A stretch of DNA of 64,000 nucleotides from CAVRUZ01 sp963724495 (GTDB taxonomy: Bacteria > Actinomycetota > Actinomycetes > Propionibacteriales > DAIQRJ01): positions 1 through 64,000 of the forward strand of contig CAVRUZ010000007.1 of assembly GCA_963724495.1 (NCBI GenBank), written 5' to 3'. Within the stretch, counting starts at the first letter, position 1. Every line of letters begins with the position of its first letter. This document shows positions 36,555 through 46,160 of the stretch, piece after piece. The position numbers were made by a program, and so were the translations under genes. The notes beneath the pieces are model-generated. The model did not search any database. It worked only from the letters and a program-made list of their open reading frames with translations, and was not told the origin of the DNA.

Positions 36555-37032
36555 TTACCGAAGGTGGTCCCGGTCCGGCAACGGCTCGTCGACGGCAACC
36601 AGGCGGACGGCCTCCTCCCGGAACCCGAGGGCGGCATAGAAGGCGCGGGCCGGTGTGTTCGCCGCGCCGGTGTCGAGTTCCACCCGAAGACCGAGCCGCT
36701 TGGCCCATGCGGTCACGCTGGTCACCAGGAGCCGGCCGATGCCCTGCCCTTCGGCTCCCTCCGCCACCACCAGCTCGCCGAGATAACAGCGTTGCTCCCC
36801 CGACCAGTGCTCGCGCTTCGACGCGCAGGCGAACCCGACCAGGCCGGTAGGCGTCTCGGCCACCAGGACGAGCCGATCGGCACCGGCTGGTGACGGCCAG
36901 GTCGTCGGCCACCCAGGACCGGACCGCGGCATCGACGCCGTCGGGGTCGAGCCACGGAGCGGTGCCGATGGTCAGTCGGCCGGCGAGCGCGTGGATGTCG
37001 TCGTGGTCACGCGCATCCGCCGGGCGGACCAC
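36555..37032 (-). CDS. GNAT-family N-acetyltransferase, frameshifted
   Basis: The N-terminal frame gives VVRPADARDHDDIHALAGRL to WVADDLAVT near 36890. The second frame resumes with DRLVLVAETPTGLVGFACAS, CYLGELVVAEGAEGQGIGRL carrying the acetyl-CoA-binding Q/RxxGxG/A loop, and ANTPARAFYAALGFREEAVR. The total of about 159 codons is normal. GTG at 37030-37032 is the most plausible start. It lies between the NlpC/P60 gene (37 bp) and the hexapeptide acyltransferase gene (23 bp) on the same strand. The substrate is unknown. Confidence 0.75.
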
Positions 37033-37069
37033 GACCTGCGCGGCCGGCCCGGTCGACGCAGGGTCCGAA

Positions 37070-38468
37070 TCAGCCGTTCTGCGGCCGGGCGAAGAAGTCG
37101 GGGATGCCCATGTATCCGATGGAGACGATCCGGACGACGTCGCCGGTGTGGGGCGCATTGATCAGCATCCCGTCGCCGAGGTAGATGGCTACGTGGTGAA
37201 TGGTGCCGGGCGGACCGTGGTTCGTCGACCAGAACAGCAGGTCACCGCGCCGGATCTCGCCGAAGCCGACCGGTTTGCTGTTCCAGTACTGCATCCGGGC
37301 GCCGTGGTACATGTAGATGCCGACGGACCCGAAGGCCTTCATCACGAGACCGGAGCAGTCCCAGACGTTCGGGCCGGCACCGCCCATGACGTACGGCTCG
37401 CCCAACTGGTCTTCCGCGTAGCTGATCGCCTGCTCGACCTGGCGTGCACTCGGGTCACCGCCGGAGGGGATGTTGCTCGGGCGGCAACGGGATCGGGGTC
37501 GTCGCGCTGCGGGGCGGGGTCGTCCTGCTCGTCATCCGTCGCGCTGCCGGTCCCTCTCACGCTGGGCCTCGTCGCGCCGGCGTTGTTCCTCGGCCTTGCG
37601 CAACCGTTCCTCTTCGGCGCGCTCGGTGCGCTTCCTCGGCCGCCTTGCGGGCTGCCTCGGCCTTCTTGCGAGCGGCCTCCTCGGCCTTGCGGCGACGTTC
37701 GGCCTCGAGCGCCTGCTGGCGCTTCTTGGCGAGGGCCACGCTGATGCCGTCGAGGCGGGCGAGTTCGGCCACGAGTGCGTTCTTGCGCTGGGCCACGGCG
37801 ACGGCGGTGCTCTCGGCCTGGGCAGCGGCAGCCTTTGCCTTGGCGAAGTCCGACTTCATCGCCTTGGTCGCCTTCGCCTGAGCGGCTTCGGCGTCGTCGG
37901 CCTGCTGCTTGGCCACTCGGGCCATCGCCAGCGACGCCCGGTAGGAGTCATAGGCGTTGGACAGCGTGGTGTCGACCATCGTGCGCGTCGAAGCGGCCTC
38001 CAGGAGCGACTGCGGCCCGTCCGCGGAGAACAGGGAGCTCACCGAGCTCAGCTCGCTGTTGCCCTGATAGCTCGCGGCTGCGAAACGGCCGGCGAGGTCG
38101 CGGCGCTTGGCAACGTCGCTGGTTGCAGCCTTGGCTGCCTTCCTGGCCTTGGCTGTGGCCGCCTCGGCCATGGCGAGTTCTGCCTTGGACTCGAGGTAGT
38201 CCTCCAGGGCGGACTCGGCCGTGTTGTGGGCGGTCCGCGCAGCCGCGTCGGCGGCGAGCAGGTCGCCGCGGATCCGGGCGACCTCACCCGCCTTGTCAGC
38301 GGCCCGCTCCTTCGCGGCGGCCACTTCACGGGCCGACGGGGCGCCGGCCGGGTCGGCCTGCGCGGCGGTAACGGTCGTGAGCGTGAGTCCAGCGGTCAGC
38401 AGCGCACCCATCGCGGTCCGGCCCACCAGCACGGTCCAGCGGCGGCGTGGACGGGTCCCTCGCAGCAT
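37070..38468 (-). CDS. NlpC/P60 peptidoglycan hydrolase with coiled-coil (RipA-like), frameshifted
   Basis: An exported endopeptidase of about 466 codons. MLRGTRPRRRW leads into a signal peptide ending VTAAQA. A long Ala/Lys/Glu-rich coiled coil follows (AREVAAAKERAADKAGEVAR to AEEAHRA). The C-terminal NlpC/P60 domain shows the Cys in NVWDCSGLVMKAFGS, then GDLLFWS, the catalytic His in GTIHHVAIYLGDG and the third residue in NAPHTGD. Between the coiled coil and the catalytic domain, three frames must be joined (shifts near 37620, 37555 and 37480). Homologues cut D-Glu-mDAP bonds during cell separation. The low-complexity linker is prone to sequencing indels. Confidence 0.82.
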
Positions 38469-38956
38469 CGCGATCCGGCCCGAGCGTGCGGCCTGGGCGG
38501 CGGTATCGGCGACGTCGTTCTCTGAAGGCGCGGGCCGGGAATGTTGCTGGGTTGGGAGGCAGTTCAGGACTGTGACCGGACCGCGGCAGAAACGGTCCAG
38601 GACGTGTAAACGACACGAGCGGACTCCAGAATCAGGCGTGGGGCCCTTCCCCTGACAACTCCACGACTTGGCAACACGACTCGGGCTGGCAGGCCCGAGC
38701 ATGAAGGGCGAATCGTTGGCCGCCCGCTCTTTCAAGCTAGTCACTATCTACCCAGAGGGGAACACCTTTCACATGACTAACTTCGGTAACACGGCGTGTC
38801 GTGTTGACATTGTGACGAAACAGGTTGCCGAATCCCAAGCCTGTAATTTGCTTGGTTCGGTTACATGGGCGCATGAAACATGCAGCCGCACGCGACCAAT
38901 CGGGCCCTTTGGGCCATGTCCACCGCCGATGGCCCGTCATTGCATGTATCCGGAGC
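38469..38956. promoter_or_regulatory. Long leader region upstream of the NlpC/P60 gene
   Basis: This 488-bp stretch has no credible gene. It holds two inverted repeats: AACACG/CGTGTT at 38788-38793 and 38800-38805, and a bulged 11-bp stem at 38828-38840 with 38850-38860 (GCTTGGTTCGG on the right arm). AT content is higher than elsewhere. Genes for RipA/Rpf-type hydrolases in actinobacteria are often led by c-di-AMP (ydaO) riboswitches, but I could not match the conserved ydaO blocks here. Confidence 0.35.
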
Positions 38957-40327
38957 CTACTGCCAACGCATCGGCGGCCAGGGCCAGCCGTAGGCGCTCA
39001 CGTCGGACTCCGCCAGCTGTCCTTGGATGGCGGCGGCATCGCCCGCAAGGACCGCCACGTACTCCGTGACCGGCAGCGTCTGTGCCCAGGCGGCCGCAGC
39101 CTCGTCAGCCGTCACCGACAGGACTGCGCGGTGCAGCCGGTCGACGAAGTCGAGGCCCACTCGGTTGGCCACGTTGACGGCCAGTTGGTGGGCGACCTCT
39201 GCCGACGTCTCGTACCGCAGCGGACTCGCACGTACCAGGAAGTCCGCGGCGTCGGCGATCTCGCTCTCCTGGAATCCGTCGCCGACTTCGCCGAGGATCC
39301 GCAGCGCTTCGAGAAGGGCGGCGCCGGACACCTCCGTGCGGACAGCGCCCGAGGCGACGAACTGGCCACCGCGAGAGAACGCGTGGAAGGCGGCCCGGAT
39401 CCCGTAGGTGTAGCCCCGCCGCTCCCGCAGCTCCGCGTCCAGCCGTGACGTGATCGTGCCGCCGACGGCCCGCGCTGCCACGACGTGACTGGCCCAGCGC
39501 GGATCCGACCGGTCGATCGCGGGCTGACCGATGACGAGTTCGGTCTGCACGGCACCAGGGCGATCGACCAGGACCAGGCCGGGCGTGCCCGCCGGTGAGG
39601 GTCGTGGTGCCTCGGTGATCGCCGTGGCCGTTGCCGCCCACGTCCCGAAGGCGGCATCGACTGCGGCAAGCATGGCCTTCTCGGTCAGCGCTCCGGTGAT
39701 CACCAGCGTGCTGCGATCGGGTGCGAACGCCTGGCCGTGATAGTCCCGGACGGACTCGGCGGTGAGGCCGGCGACGGTCGACTCGGTGCCACCGGTCGGT
39801 CGGGAGACCCGCGTCTCGGGGGTGAACAATCTGTGGGCGGCCACCTCCGCAGCGACCGTCGACGGATCCGCGGCCTCGAGCGCGATGTCGGCCAGCCGGA
39901 GCTGGACGTGTCGGTCGACCTCCGCACTGTCGAAGGCAGGCTCGGTCACCGCCTCTGCCATCAAGGCCATTGCCGCCGCCAGTCGACCCGCGGGCGCATC
40001 GACCGAGACCAGCACGCACGCCTCCTGCGCCCAGGCTCCGTACTGGGCCCCGAGCGCTTCCATGTCGGCCTGGAACTGCTGGCCCGAGCGCTTGGCCGTG
40101 CCCTCGTCCATCGTGCGAGCGACGATCGTCGCCACTCCGTCGAGACCCGTCGGCTCGGCCGCCAACGGAGTCGCCACGACCAGCCTCGCCGCGGCGAGGT
40201 ACTGACCGGGCATGGGAACGGTCACCACCGTCAGGCCGCCGGGACCGGCGTGCTCGGTCCCCACCGGAAACGTCCAGGCTCCCGGTGCGGCGATCTCGGG
40301 ACGAACAGCCGGGCGGAAGCCGGTCAT
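38957..40327 (-). CDS. M16B peptidase, non-catalytic partner subunit
   Basis: A 456-residue protein of the insulinase/M16 family. It lacks the zinc motif HxxEH: the corresponding region reads VATIVARTMDEGTAKRSGQQ. It keeps the C-terminal R/Y pair of the partner subunit in ELRERRGYTYGIRAAFHAF. This is the pattern of heterodimeric M16B enzymes, in which one chain holds zinc and the other completes the substrate chamber. The catalytic chain is probably the minus-strand gene at 41436-42752; a plus-strand oxidoreductase gene lies between them, so they are not in one operon. No signal peptide is evident. Confidence 0.85.
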   Translation of the reverse strand: MTGFRPAVRPEIAAPGAWTFPVGTEHAGPGGLTVVTVPMPGQYLAAARLVVATPLAAEPTGLDGVATIVARTMDEGTAKRSGQQFQADMEALGAQYGAWAQEACVLVSVDAPAGRLAAAMALMAEAVTEPAFDSAEVDRHVQLRLADIALEAADPSTVAAEVAAHRLFTPETRVSRPTGGTESTVAGLTAESVRDYHGQAFAPDRSTLVITGALTEKAMLAAVDAAFGTWAATATAITEAPRPSPAGTPGLVLVDRPGAVQTELVIGQPAIDRSDPRWASHVVAARAVGGTITSRLDAELRERRGYTYGIRAAFHAFSRGGQFVASGAVRTEVSGAALLEALRILGEVGDGFQESEIADAADFLVRASPLRYETSAEVAHQLAVNVANRVGLDFVDRLHRAVLSVTADEAAAAWAQTLPVTEYVAVLAGDAAAIQGQLAESDVSAYGWPWPPMRWQ

Positions 40328-40448
40328 CGACGATCTCCCTTCGGTGGGTCCGGCGAATCTAGCTGTTGGCCCGGTGACCGACAGCGGTACCGCTGGCGGA
40401 CCTCATCCGAGCCGGAATGGCCGGTCGGGTCGCCGTGTTGGTGCCGGT

Positions 40449-41420
40449 ATGACCGAAGCAGCCGCCAGTTCCCAGGCAGTCATCTCTTCCCAGGCAGTCG
40501 TCGCCACCGCGTTCGGTGGGCCGGACGTCCTCACGCTCGTCGATCTGCCCATCCGGGCCCCGAGCAACGGCGAAGTCCTGCTGGAAGTTCGGGCCGCAGC
40601 GGTCAACCGTGCCGACGTGAAGTTCTACAGCGGAGCCTTCGGCACCGACCCGTGCTCGCTGCCCATGCGGCTCGGACTCGAGGCATCCGGCGTGGTGGCA
40701 GCGGTAGGTCCAGACGTCTCCACCGTGTCCGTGGGCGACGAGGTCGTCGCCCAGCCGGTGAACGGTGGATACGCCGAACGAGTCCTCGTCGCGGCCGACG
40801 ACGTCTTCCCCAAGCCCCCGGCCCTCTCGTTCGAGCAGGCATCCGGGCTCTTGATGGTCGGTGGAGCCGCCGCGCACCTCGTCGCCGCGGCCGGCGTGGG
40901 TCCGGGCGACACCGTGCTGGTGCACGGAGCAGGTGGCGGAGTCGGACAGGTCGTCGTGCAACTGCTGCTGGCGAGGGGAGCCCGCGTGATCGGCACCGCG
41001 AGCCCGCGACGCCACGACGACCTGCGAGCTCAGGGAGTCGAGCCCGTCGCCTACGGCGAGGGGTTGGCCGACCGCGTCCGGGCGCTCGCACCCGACGGCG
41101 TCGACGCCGCCCTCGACACCGTGGGCACGGACGAGGCCGTGGACGTGAGCGTCGAACTCGTGGCCGACCGCTCGCGCATCGCCACGATCGCTGCCTTCGA
41201 CCGGGCGCCAGGCTTGGGAATCAAGCTGCTCGGCAACGGAAAGGGCGCCGATCCGGGAGACGCACTGCGCGCGGCCTCCCGCAATGAACTTCTCGACCTG
41301 GCGCGTCAGGGCAAGCTCGACGTCGTGGTCGACCGGACCTACCCCCTGGCCGACGTGCGCGCGGCTCATGACTACGTCCTGTCAGGTCACGCCAGTGGGA
41401 AGGTCGTGCTCATTCCCTGA
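40449..41420 (+). CDS. Quinone-oxidoreductase-like NADPH-dependent MDR protein
   Basis: A 323-residue zinc-free medium-chain dehydrogenase/reductase. The N-terminal GroES-like domain has AAAVNRADVKFYSGAF and LGLEASGVVAAVGPDVSTVS. The Rossmann fold shows DTVLVHGAGGGVGQVVVQLL. The C-terminal segment DVRAAHDYVLSGHASGKVVL is typical. No catalytic or structural zinc ligands are seen, as expected for quinone/enoyl reductases. The N-terminus repeats SSQAV twice. ATG at 40449 gives MTEAAASSQAVISSQ. The true substrate is not predictable. Confidence 0.88.
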   Translation: MTEAAASSQAVISSQAVVATAFGGPDVLTLVDLPIRAPSNGEVLLEVRAAAVNRADVKFYSGAFGTDPCSLPMRLGLEASGVVAAVGPDVSTVSVGDEVVAQPVNGGYAERVLVAADDVFPKPPALSFEQASGLLMVGGAAAHLVAAAGVGPGDTVLVHGAGGGVGQVVVQLLLARGARVIGTASPRRHDDLRAQGVEPVAYGEGLADRVRALAPDGVDAALDTVGTDEAVDVSVELVADRSRIATIAAFDRAPGLGIKLLGNGKGADPGDALRAASRNELLDLARQGKLDVVVDRTYPLADVRAAHDYVLSGHASGKVVLIP

Positions 41421-41435
41421 GCTCGGCCGTGCTCG

Positions 41436-42752
41436 TCAGTCGACACTGGATCCGTCGACCGTGGGCGCGGACGACTCCGGCCGGTAGGTGAGGTCCGCGG
41501 CGAACTCGGGCGCCAGCCACGCGCGGGCAGCTGCGTCGACGTCTGCCTCGCTGACCGCAGCGAGGTCGTCGAGCCGCCGGTTGAGAGCGGTGGGATCGCC
41601 GGGGTGCAGCGCGAGCTTCGCCAGTTCGTCGGCCCGCCCGGCGCAGGTGCCCAGCCGGCGCAGCTGCCCGCTCTCGATCTGGGCCTTCGCGGTGGCTACC
41701 TCGATGGCCTCGGTCCCCTCCGTGAGGAGTCTCCGGATCTCGGTATCGGCGGCCTCCACCGCCGGGGCCACCTCGGCACCCGGGTGCGCGTAGAGGACCA
41801 GCTGTGCCACAGATACCCCGGGCAGTCCGGAGACGCCGGCATGCACGGTCGCGGCCACGCTGGTGCGCCGGGTGAGGGCGTTCTCCAACCGGCTCGACGA
41901 TCCGGCGGCGAGGAGCTCGATCGCCACGCGGACGGCGTCGAGCGCGGGAGACGGTTCGGCGGGGGCCCGCCAGAGCCGGAACAGGGCCGCACTGGGGACG
42001 TCGGTGACCACGTCCTCGGTCCGTGGCGACTCGAGCCGAGGGACGGCCGGATCAGCAGGAACGGGTGGTCGGCCGATCGCGGGGATGCTGCCGAAGTACT
42101 TCTCTGCCAGGGCGAACACCTCGTCGGCGGAAACTCCGCCGGCCACGGCGAGGACCGCGTTGTCGGGTCCGTAGTGCCGGCGGAAGAACGCGTGCACGTC
42201 GTCGAGAGTTGCCGCGTCGAGGTCGGCCATCGAACCGATCGGGAGGTGGCCGTACGGGTGCTCCGGACCGAACAGCAGGGGGAAGCCGCGGAATCCCCAG
42301 TCCCCGTAGGGCTGGTTGTCGTAGCTCTGCCGCTTCTCCTCCTTGACCACCTCGCGCTGGGTATCGAGGCTCTCTTGCGTGACCGCCTCGAGCAGGGTGG
42401 CCATCCGGTCTGCCTCCAGCCACAGGGCGAGCGGCAGCGCCTCGGCCGGAACCGTCTCGTAGTAGTTGGTGCGGTCGAACGACGTGGTGCCGTTGACCGC
42501 TGCTCCCAAACGCTGCAACTGGGAGAAGTGCTCGCCGGACGCCGCGCCGGCGGAGCCGCAGAACATCAGGTGCTCGAAGAGGTGCGCGAAACCGGTCCGG
42601 CCGGGCACCTCGTGCCGGGAGCCGACGTCGTAGCGGACCTGCACCGCAGCTACGCCCGTCAGGGGATCGGGATTGGCCACCACTCGCAGGCCATTCGCCA
42701 ACGTGTGCTGGACAATCGGCAGATCGATGCGCGTCTCAGCTGCGGCGGTCAA
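41436..42752 (-). CDS. M16B zinc peptidase, catalytic subunit
   Basis: A 438-residue M16 peptidase. The inverted zinc motif HxxEH is in TGFAHLFEHLMFCGS, and the third ligand Glu lies about 75 residues on, in ESLDTQREVVKEEKRQS. NGTTSFDRTNYYETVPAEAL is a family signature. The start is taken as the TTG at 42750-42752, overlapping the stop of the upstream lactonase gene (TTGA); that gives LTAAAETRIDLPIVQHTLAN. It likely pairs with the zinc-less partner at 38957-40327 to cut unfolded peptides. No signal peptide with this start. Confidence 0.85.
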   Translation of the reverse strand: MTAAAETRIDLPIVQHTLANGLRVVANPDPLTGVAAVQVRYDVGSRHEVPGRTGFAHLFEHLMFCGSAGAASGEHFSQLQRLGAAVNGTTSFDRTNYYETVPAEALPLALWLEADRMATLLEAVTQESLDTQREVVKEEKRQSYDNQPYGDWGFRGFPLLFGPEHPYGHLPIGSMADLDAATLDDVHAFFRRHYGPDNAVLAVAGGVSADEVFALAEKYFGSIPAIGRPPVPADPAVPRLESPRTEDVVTDVPSAALFRLWRAPAEPSPALDAVRVAIELLAAGSSSRLENALTRRTSVAATVHAGVSGLPGVSVAQLVLYAHPGAEVAPAVEAADTEIRRLLTEGTEAIEVATAKAQIESGQLRRLGTCAGRADELAKLALHPGDPTALNRRLDDLAAVSEADVDAAARAWLAPEFAADLTYRPESSAPTVDGSSVD

Positions 42753-43717
42753 CTGCCTTCCCCCGGCGAACTGGCGAGAAATCCGGGTGCGATGTCGACG
42801 GCGTACAGGCTGGTCGTCGCGGTGAAGTAGAGCCGGCTGAGCTCGCCCTGGCCGGGACCGGTGCCACCGATACACAGGTTCGCGACGGTCTCCGGCACGG
42901 CGATGTGGCCAAGCTGGACGCCATCGGGCGCGTAGACGGCGACGCCGTCCGCCTGCGAGGTCCACACGTTCCCACGAGCGTCGACCCGGATGCCATCGGG
43001 GATGCCTTGCTCGATCTCGGCGAACACCCTGCCGTTGACCAGTCGTCGGCCTTCGACCTCGTAGACCCGGATGCAGTGGTTGGAGCCGTGTGCCGGGAAC
43101 GCAGAATCGGCTATGTACATGAGGGATTCGTCTGGAGATAGCGCCAGGCCGTTGGGTCGTTGCATATCGACCACGACGATGGAGGTGGTCTCGGTGGCAG
43201 GGTCGTAACGGAAGACCCAACAGGCGCCGTACTCCATCTCACCGGGGTGGCCCTCTCCCGGTGACTGCAGCCCGTATGCCGGATCGGTGAACCAGATCGC
43301 TCCGGAGGAGTCGACCACCGCGTCGTTCGGCGAGTTCAGGCGGACGCCAAGGCCGCCGGCGGTGCTGGTGAGGGCGGTGATCGACCCGTCCCGGTCCATG
43401 ATCTCCAGCTGGCGCCGGCCGTGTGAGCACTGCACGATCCGGCCCTCGCGGTCGAGCGTGTGCCCGTTGGAGTACTCCACGTCGGCGACGGCGACGGTCA
43501 CCTCGCCGGTCGAGGTGGCGTACCGGAGCACGCGATTTCCGATGATGTCGGAGAACCAGAGCTCGCCGATGTCGTCGAGCCAGACCGGGCCCTCCGCCCA
43601 GCCCGCGCCCCCGCCCAGCCGGACCACCGGCGCATCAGGCACGACGAGCGGACTCATCCGGTCGTCGAGGATGCGCACGGGACCAGTGGCTGCGGACTCG
43701 GAGGTGGGGTCGGTCAT
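42749..43717 (-). CDS. SMP-30/gluconolactonase-family protein
   Basis: A 322-residue six-bladed beta-propeller of the SMP-30/gluconolactonase/LRE-like family, which hydrolyse sugar lactones. Metal-site features: the Glu of GWAEGPVWLDDIGELWFSDI, the Asn of LNSPNDAVVDSSGAIWFTD, the Asn of RPNGLALSPDESLMYIADS, and the Asp of GIPDGIRVDARGNVW. The stop overlaps the start of the M16 peptidase gene. The first ATG overlaps 83 bp of the CopD-CtaG gene; ATG at 43655-43657 (MSPLVVPDAPVVRL) is an alternative start that reduces the overlap. Confidence 0.85.
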   Translation of the reverse strand: MTDPTSESAATGPVRILDDRMSPLVVPDAPVVRLGGGAGWAEGPVWLDDIGELWFSDIIGNRVLRYATSTGEVTVAVADVEYSNGHTLDREGRIVQCSHGRRQLEIMDRDGSITALTSTAGGLGVRLNSPNDAVVDSSGAIWFTDPAYGLQSPGEGHPGEMEYGACWVFRYDPATETTSIVVVDMQRPNGLALSPDESLMYIADSAFPAHGSNHCIRVYEVEGRRLVNGRVFAEIEQGIPDGIRVDARGNVWTSQADGVAVYAPDGVQLGHIAVPETVANLCIGGTGPGQGELSRLYFTATTSLYAVDIAPGFLASSPGEGS

Positions 43718-45827
43718 CCCCGGAGGTTAGCCATCCGGTCGGCTGCCTGGCCGCCGGAGGTTCTGGTCTGGCCGGAGCGGAGCCGGCTCCGGCCTGCCCG
43801 CGATCGGCGAGCTGAGCCAGATAGTCGTTGTAGGCCGAGAGTTCGGCATCGCCCGTGCGCTGTTCGTTCCGGTCGAAGCGGCGTGCATCCCGGCTGTCGG
43901 AGAGGAACCACCGCACGGTCATCACCACGACGAGGGCCAGGACCGGGATCTCGCCGAATGACCAGGCGATGCCGCCGCCCAACCGCTGGTCGGCGGCCAG
44001 GTCCACCCAGGGGATCTGCAACCGCCGGAACCATTCCGCCGCGACGAGAGCGTCCGAGTCCATCACGACGACGCCGAAGAAGGCATGGAACGGCATCGAG
44101 GCGACCAGCAGGGCCAGGCGGGCCGGAGCGGAGAGCGCCCTCGGGATCGGATCCATCCCGAGCACGACCCAGAAGAACAGGCATCCGACAGCGAGGAAGT
44201 GCGCCTGCATCAGCAGGTGACCCGTGTGCGAGGACATCGCCGAGGCGAACAGCGGCGAGAAGTAGAAGCCGTAGAGCGTGGTCACGTACAACCCGAGCGC
44301 TACGAACGGATGGGTGAGCACGCGTGTCACCCGTGAGTGCAGCACGACGAGGAGCCATTCGCGCATGGACCGCTGGCTCGTTCCAGTGGTCGCGGGTAGG
44401 GCGCGCAGCGCCAGCGTGATCGGCGTACCCAGCCCGAGCAGGATCGGCACCAGCATCGTCAGCGCCATGTGCCCGGCCATGTGCACGCTGAACATCGCCG
44501 GGCCGTAGTAGGCGGGGGCGCCGACGAGCACGTACAGGCACAGCAGCACGCCGACCGCGAAACAGACCGTACGCATCTGGTTCCAGGCCACGTGGCGACG
44601 GGACAGGCGAACGACACCCACCAGGTAGAGCGCCAGAGCCAGCAGCCCGAGGCCGATCAGCAGCACGTCCGGCCGCCATGCCGTCAACAGCCTGCCGGCG
44701 GAGAAGGGCGGCAGGCGGTAGCCGATCACGTTCTCGGCCAGGCTCCAGCCAGCCGTCGGCTCATCGGGTGCAGGCGATCGGGCAAGGGCCGCGCCGGTCG
44801 CGATGGCCACCGTCATCACGGCCAGTTCCGCGGCAGCCAGCCGGACGAACGCAGATCGGCCGGCGACGGCGAGCGCGGGCAACGTCCGGTTCCGGTGCAA
44901 TGCCCCGAGACCACCAAGGACGAGCAGGCAGGCGACCTTGACGACCAGCAGCCGGCCGTACCCGGAGCTGACGACCTCGTCCCAACTGGTCATGCGAAGC
45001 AGCGCGCTGCCGACGCCCGAGACGGCGACGGCGACGTAGCAGCACAGCGCCATCCGGCTGTAGCGCAGTGACGCCGTCACCAGCACCGGGCCGGCGTTGC
45101 GCGGGAACGCCAGCAGGGCGAAAAGGCCTCCGCACCACAGCGTGACGCCGAGTACGTGCAGGCCGACGGCCCCGACCGCCAGATCGTGGTCGGCGGCACC
45201 GGCGGCGTGCCCGCCGAGCGCCAGCGGGGCAAGTCCCACCAGAGCGACGACGAGAAGCCAGCCTGCGGTGTTCACCCGGCTCGTGAACCGCGCGCCAACC
45301 GCGATCACCAGCGCGACGGCAAGAGTGACGAGCATCCCGCGGCCGGCGGACGTGTCGGTGGCGAAGGCCTGTACCCGGGCAGGCACGATCTCCGCGACCG
45401 GATCACCGAACACGTAGGCGTAACTCACCGGGATGGTGATCAGCATGGCCACGGCCCAGCCCGCGGACACGGTCGAGGCGAACCGAAGGGCACGAACGCC
45501 CGTTCCGGTGACCGTCCCGTCCCGTCGGCCGATCAGCACTGCGCAGTAGAGCAGGGCACCTACCACCAAGACCTGTGCCACCACGGTCGCCGGCGACAGC
45601 AGAGCCTGTACCCAGCCGATGACGGGGCCTGCGTCGGTGATCCCCGGCGGTGCCGGTGCTGGCGCGCCGTTCCCGACCCAGAGCGCCGCCAGATAGGAGA
45701 GCAGCAACGTCGCGACCAGTCCGGCTGCAAGGACTTTCACACCCGCGAGCACGCGGGGACCGCCGGCGCCGGGTGGCGCGTCGACGTCGCCCGCTGGCGG
45801 GGCGACCCTGCTCTCCTGCTCCGGCAC
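43635..45827 (-). CDS. CopD-CtaG fusion: copper resistance D domain and cytochrome c oxidase assembly factor
   Basis: A 730-residue polytopic protein. The N-terminal half has about nine helices of the CopD type (LGGHAAGAADHDLAVGAVGL, LHVLGVTLWCGGLFALLAF). The C-terminal half is the caa3_CtaG domain (YYGPAMFSVHMAGHMALTML, HPFVALGLYVTTLYGFYFSP, HTGHLLMQAHFLAVGCLFFW) with the His residues typical of copper handling. The fusion is common in actinobacteria and probably feeds copper to the Cu-A or Cu-B site of the terminal oxidase. The last 40 residues are low-complexity and overlap the next gene, so a frameshift near the natural stop is possible. Confidence 0.88.
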   Translation of the reverse strand: MPEQESRVAPPAGDVDAPPGAGGPRVLAGVKVLAAGLVATLLLSYLAALWVGNGAPAPAPPGITDAGPVIGWVQALLSPATVVAQVLVVGALLYCAVLIGRRDGTVTGTGVRALRFASTVSAGWAVAMLITIPVSYAYVFGDPVAEIVPARVQAFATDTSAGRGMLVTLAVALVIAVGARFTSRVNTAGWLLVVALVGLAPLALGGHAAGAADHDLAVGAVGLHVLGVTLWCGGLFALLAFPRNAGPVLVTASLRYSRMALCCYVAVAVSGVGSALLRMTSWDEVVSSGYGRLLVVKVACLLVLGGLGALHRNRTLPALAVAGRSAFVRLAAAELAVMTVAIATGAALARSPAPDEPTAGWSLAENVIGYRLPPFSAGRLLTAWRPDVLLIGLGLLALALYLVGVVRLSRRHVAWNQMRTVCFAVGVLLCLYVLVGAPAYYGPAMFSVHMAGHMALTMLVPILLGLGTPITLALRALPATTGTSQRSMREWLLVVLHSRVTRVLTHPFVALGLYVTTLYGFYFSPLFASAMSSHTGHLLMQAHFLAVGCLFFWVVLGMDPIPRALSAPARLALLVASMPFHAFFGVVVMDSDALVAAEWFRRLQIPWVDLAADQRLGGGIAWSFGEIPVLALVVVMTVRWFLSDSRDARRFDRNEQRTGDAELSAYNDYLAQLADRGQAGAGSAPARPEPPAARQPTGWLTSGDDRPHLRVRSHWSRAHPRRPDESARRA

Positions 45828-46160
45828 CGGGCCAGCCTAGGAGCAGCTGGTCGCTGCGGTGTTCCGGCGGATTCGCGGTCCGGAGACCTGAAACTTCTTG
45901 CAACCCCGCGGCGGCAATGCTCGTGCCTCGCGACGTTGCCGGTGGCTACCAAGGTCGAGCAGCCGTTGTTCCGAGCATCCCCAACCTCTGGCCCGGTATA
46001 GCTGTGAGGATTGTCATAGTTCCGACAGCGGAGAGTGCGCGAAGGTGTTCATTACGTGCACGATCGTGCTCGCAATGGCTGGCCAGATGCGGACATGTGA
46101 CGTAGCGAACGTTGCGTTCACCGGGATGTAACCACTTCGGGAACATCTGCGTGGAGCCGG
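45828..46160. promoter_or_regulatory. Upstream region of the CopD-CtaG gene
   Basis: No gene is visible in these 333 bp between the divergent CopD-CtaG gene and the candidate RNA. The sequence between about 45890 and 46140 is moderately AT-richer. No metal-regulator palindrome was recognised by eye. Confidence 0.3.

Noticed and set aside
38469..38956. ydaO/c-di-AMP riboswitch before the NlpC/P60 gene
   Set aside because: The conserved blocks of that riboswitch could not be found on the minus strand.
38668..39069. A 133-codon plus-strand frame in the NlpC/P60 leader
   Set aside because: It crosses into the antisense of the M16 gene and has no domain or start signal.
39737..41287. A 516-codon plus-strand frame over the M16 and oxidoreductase genes
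   Set aside because: It overlaps two well-supported genes in other frames and is Arg-rich low-complexity sequence.
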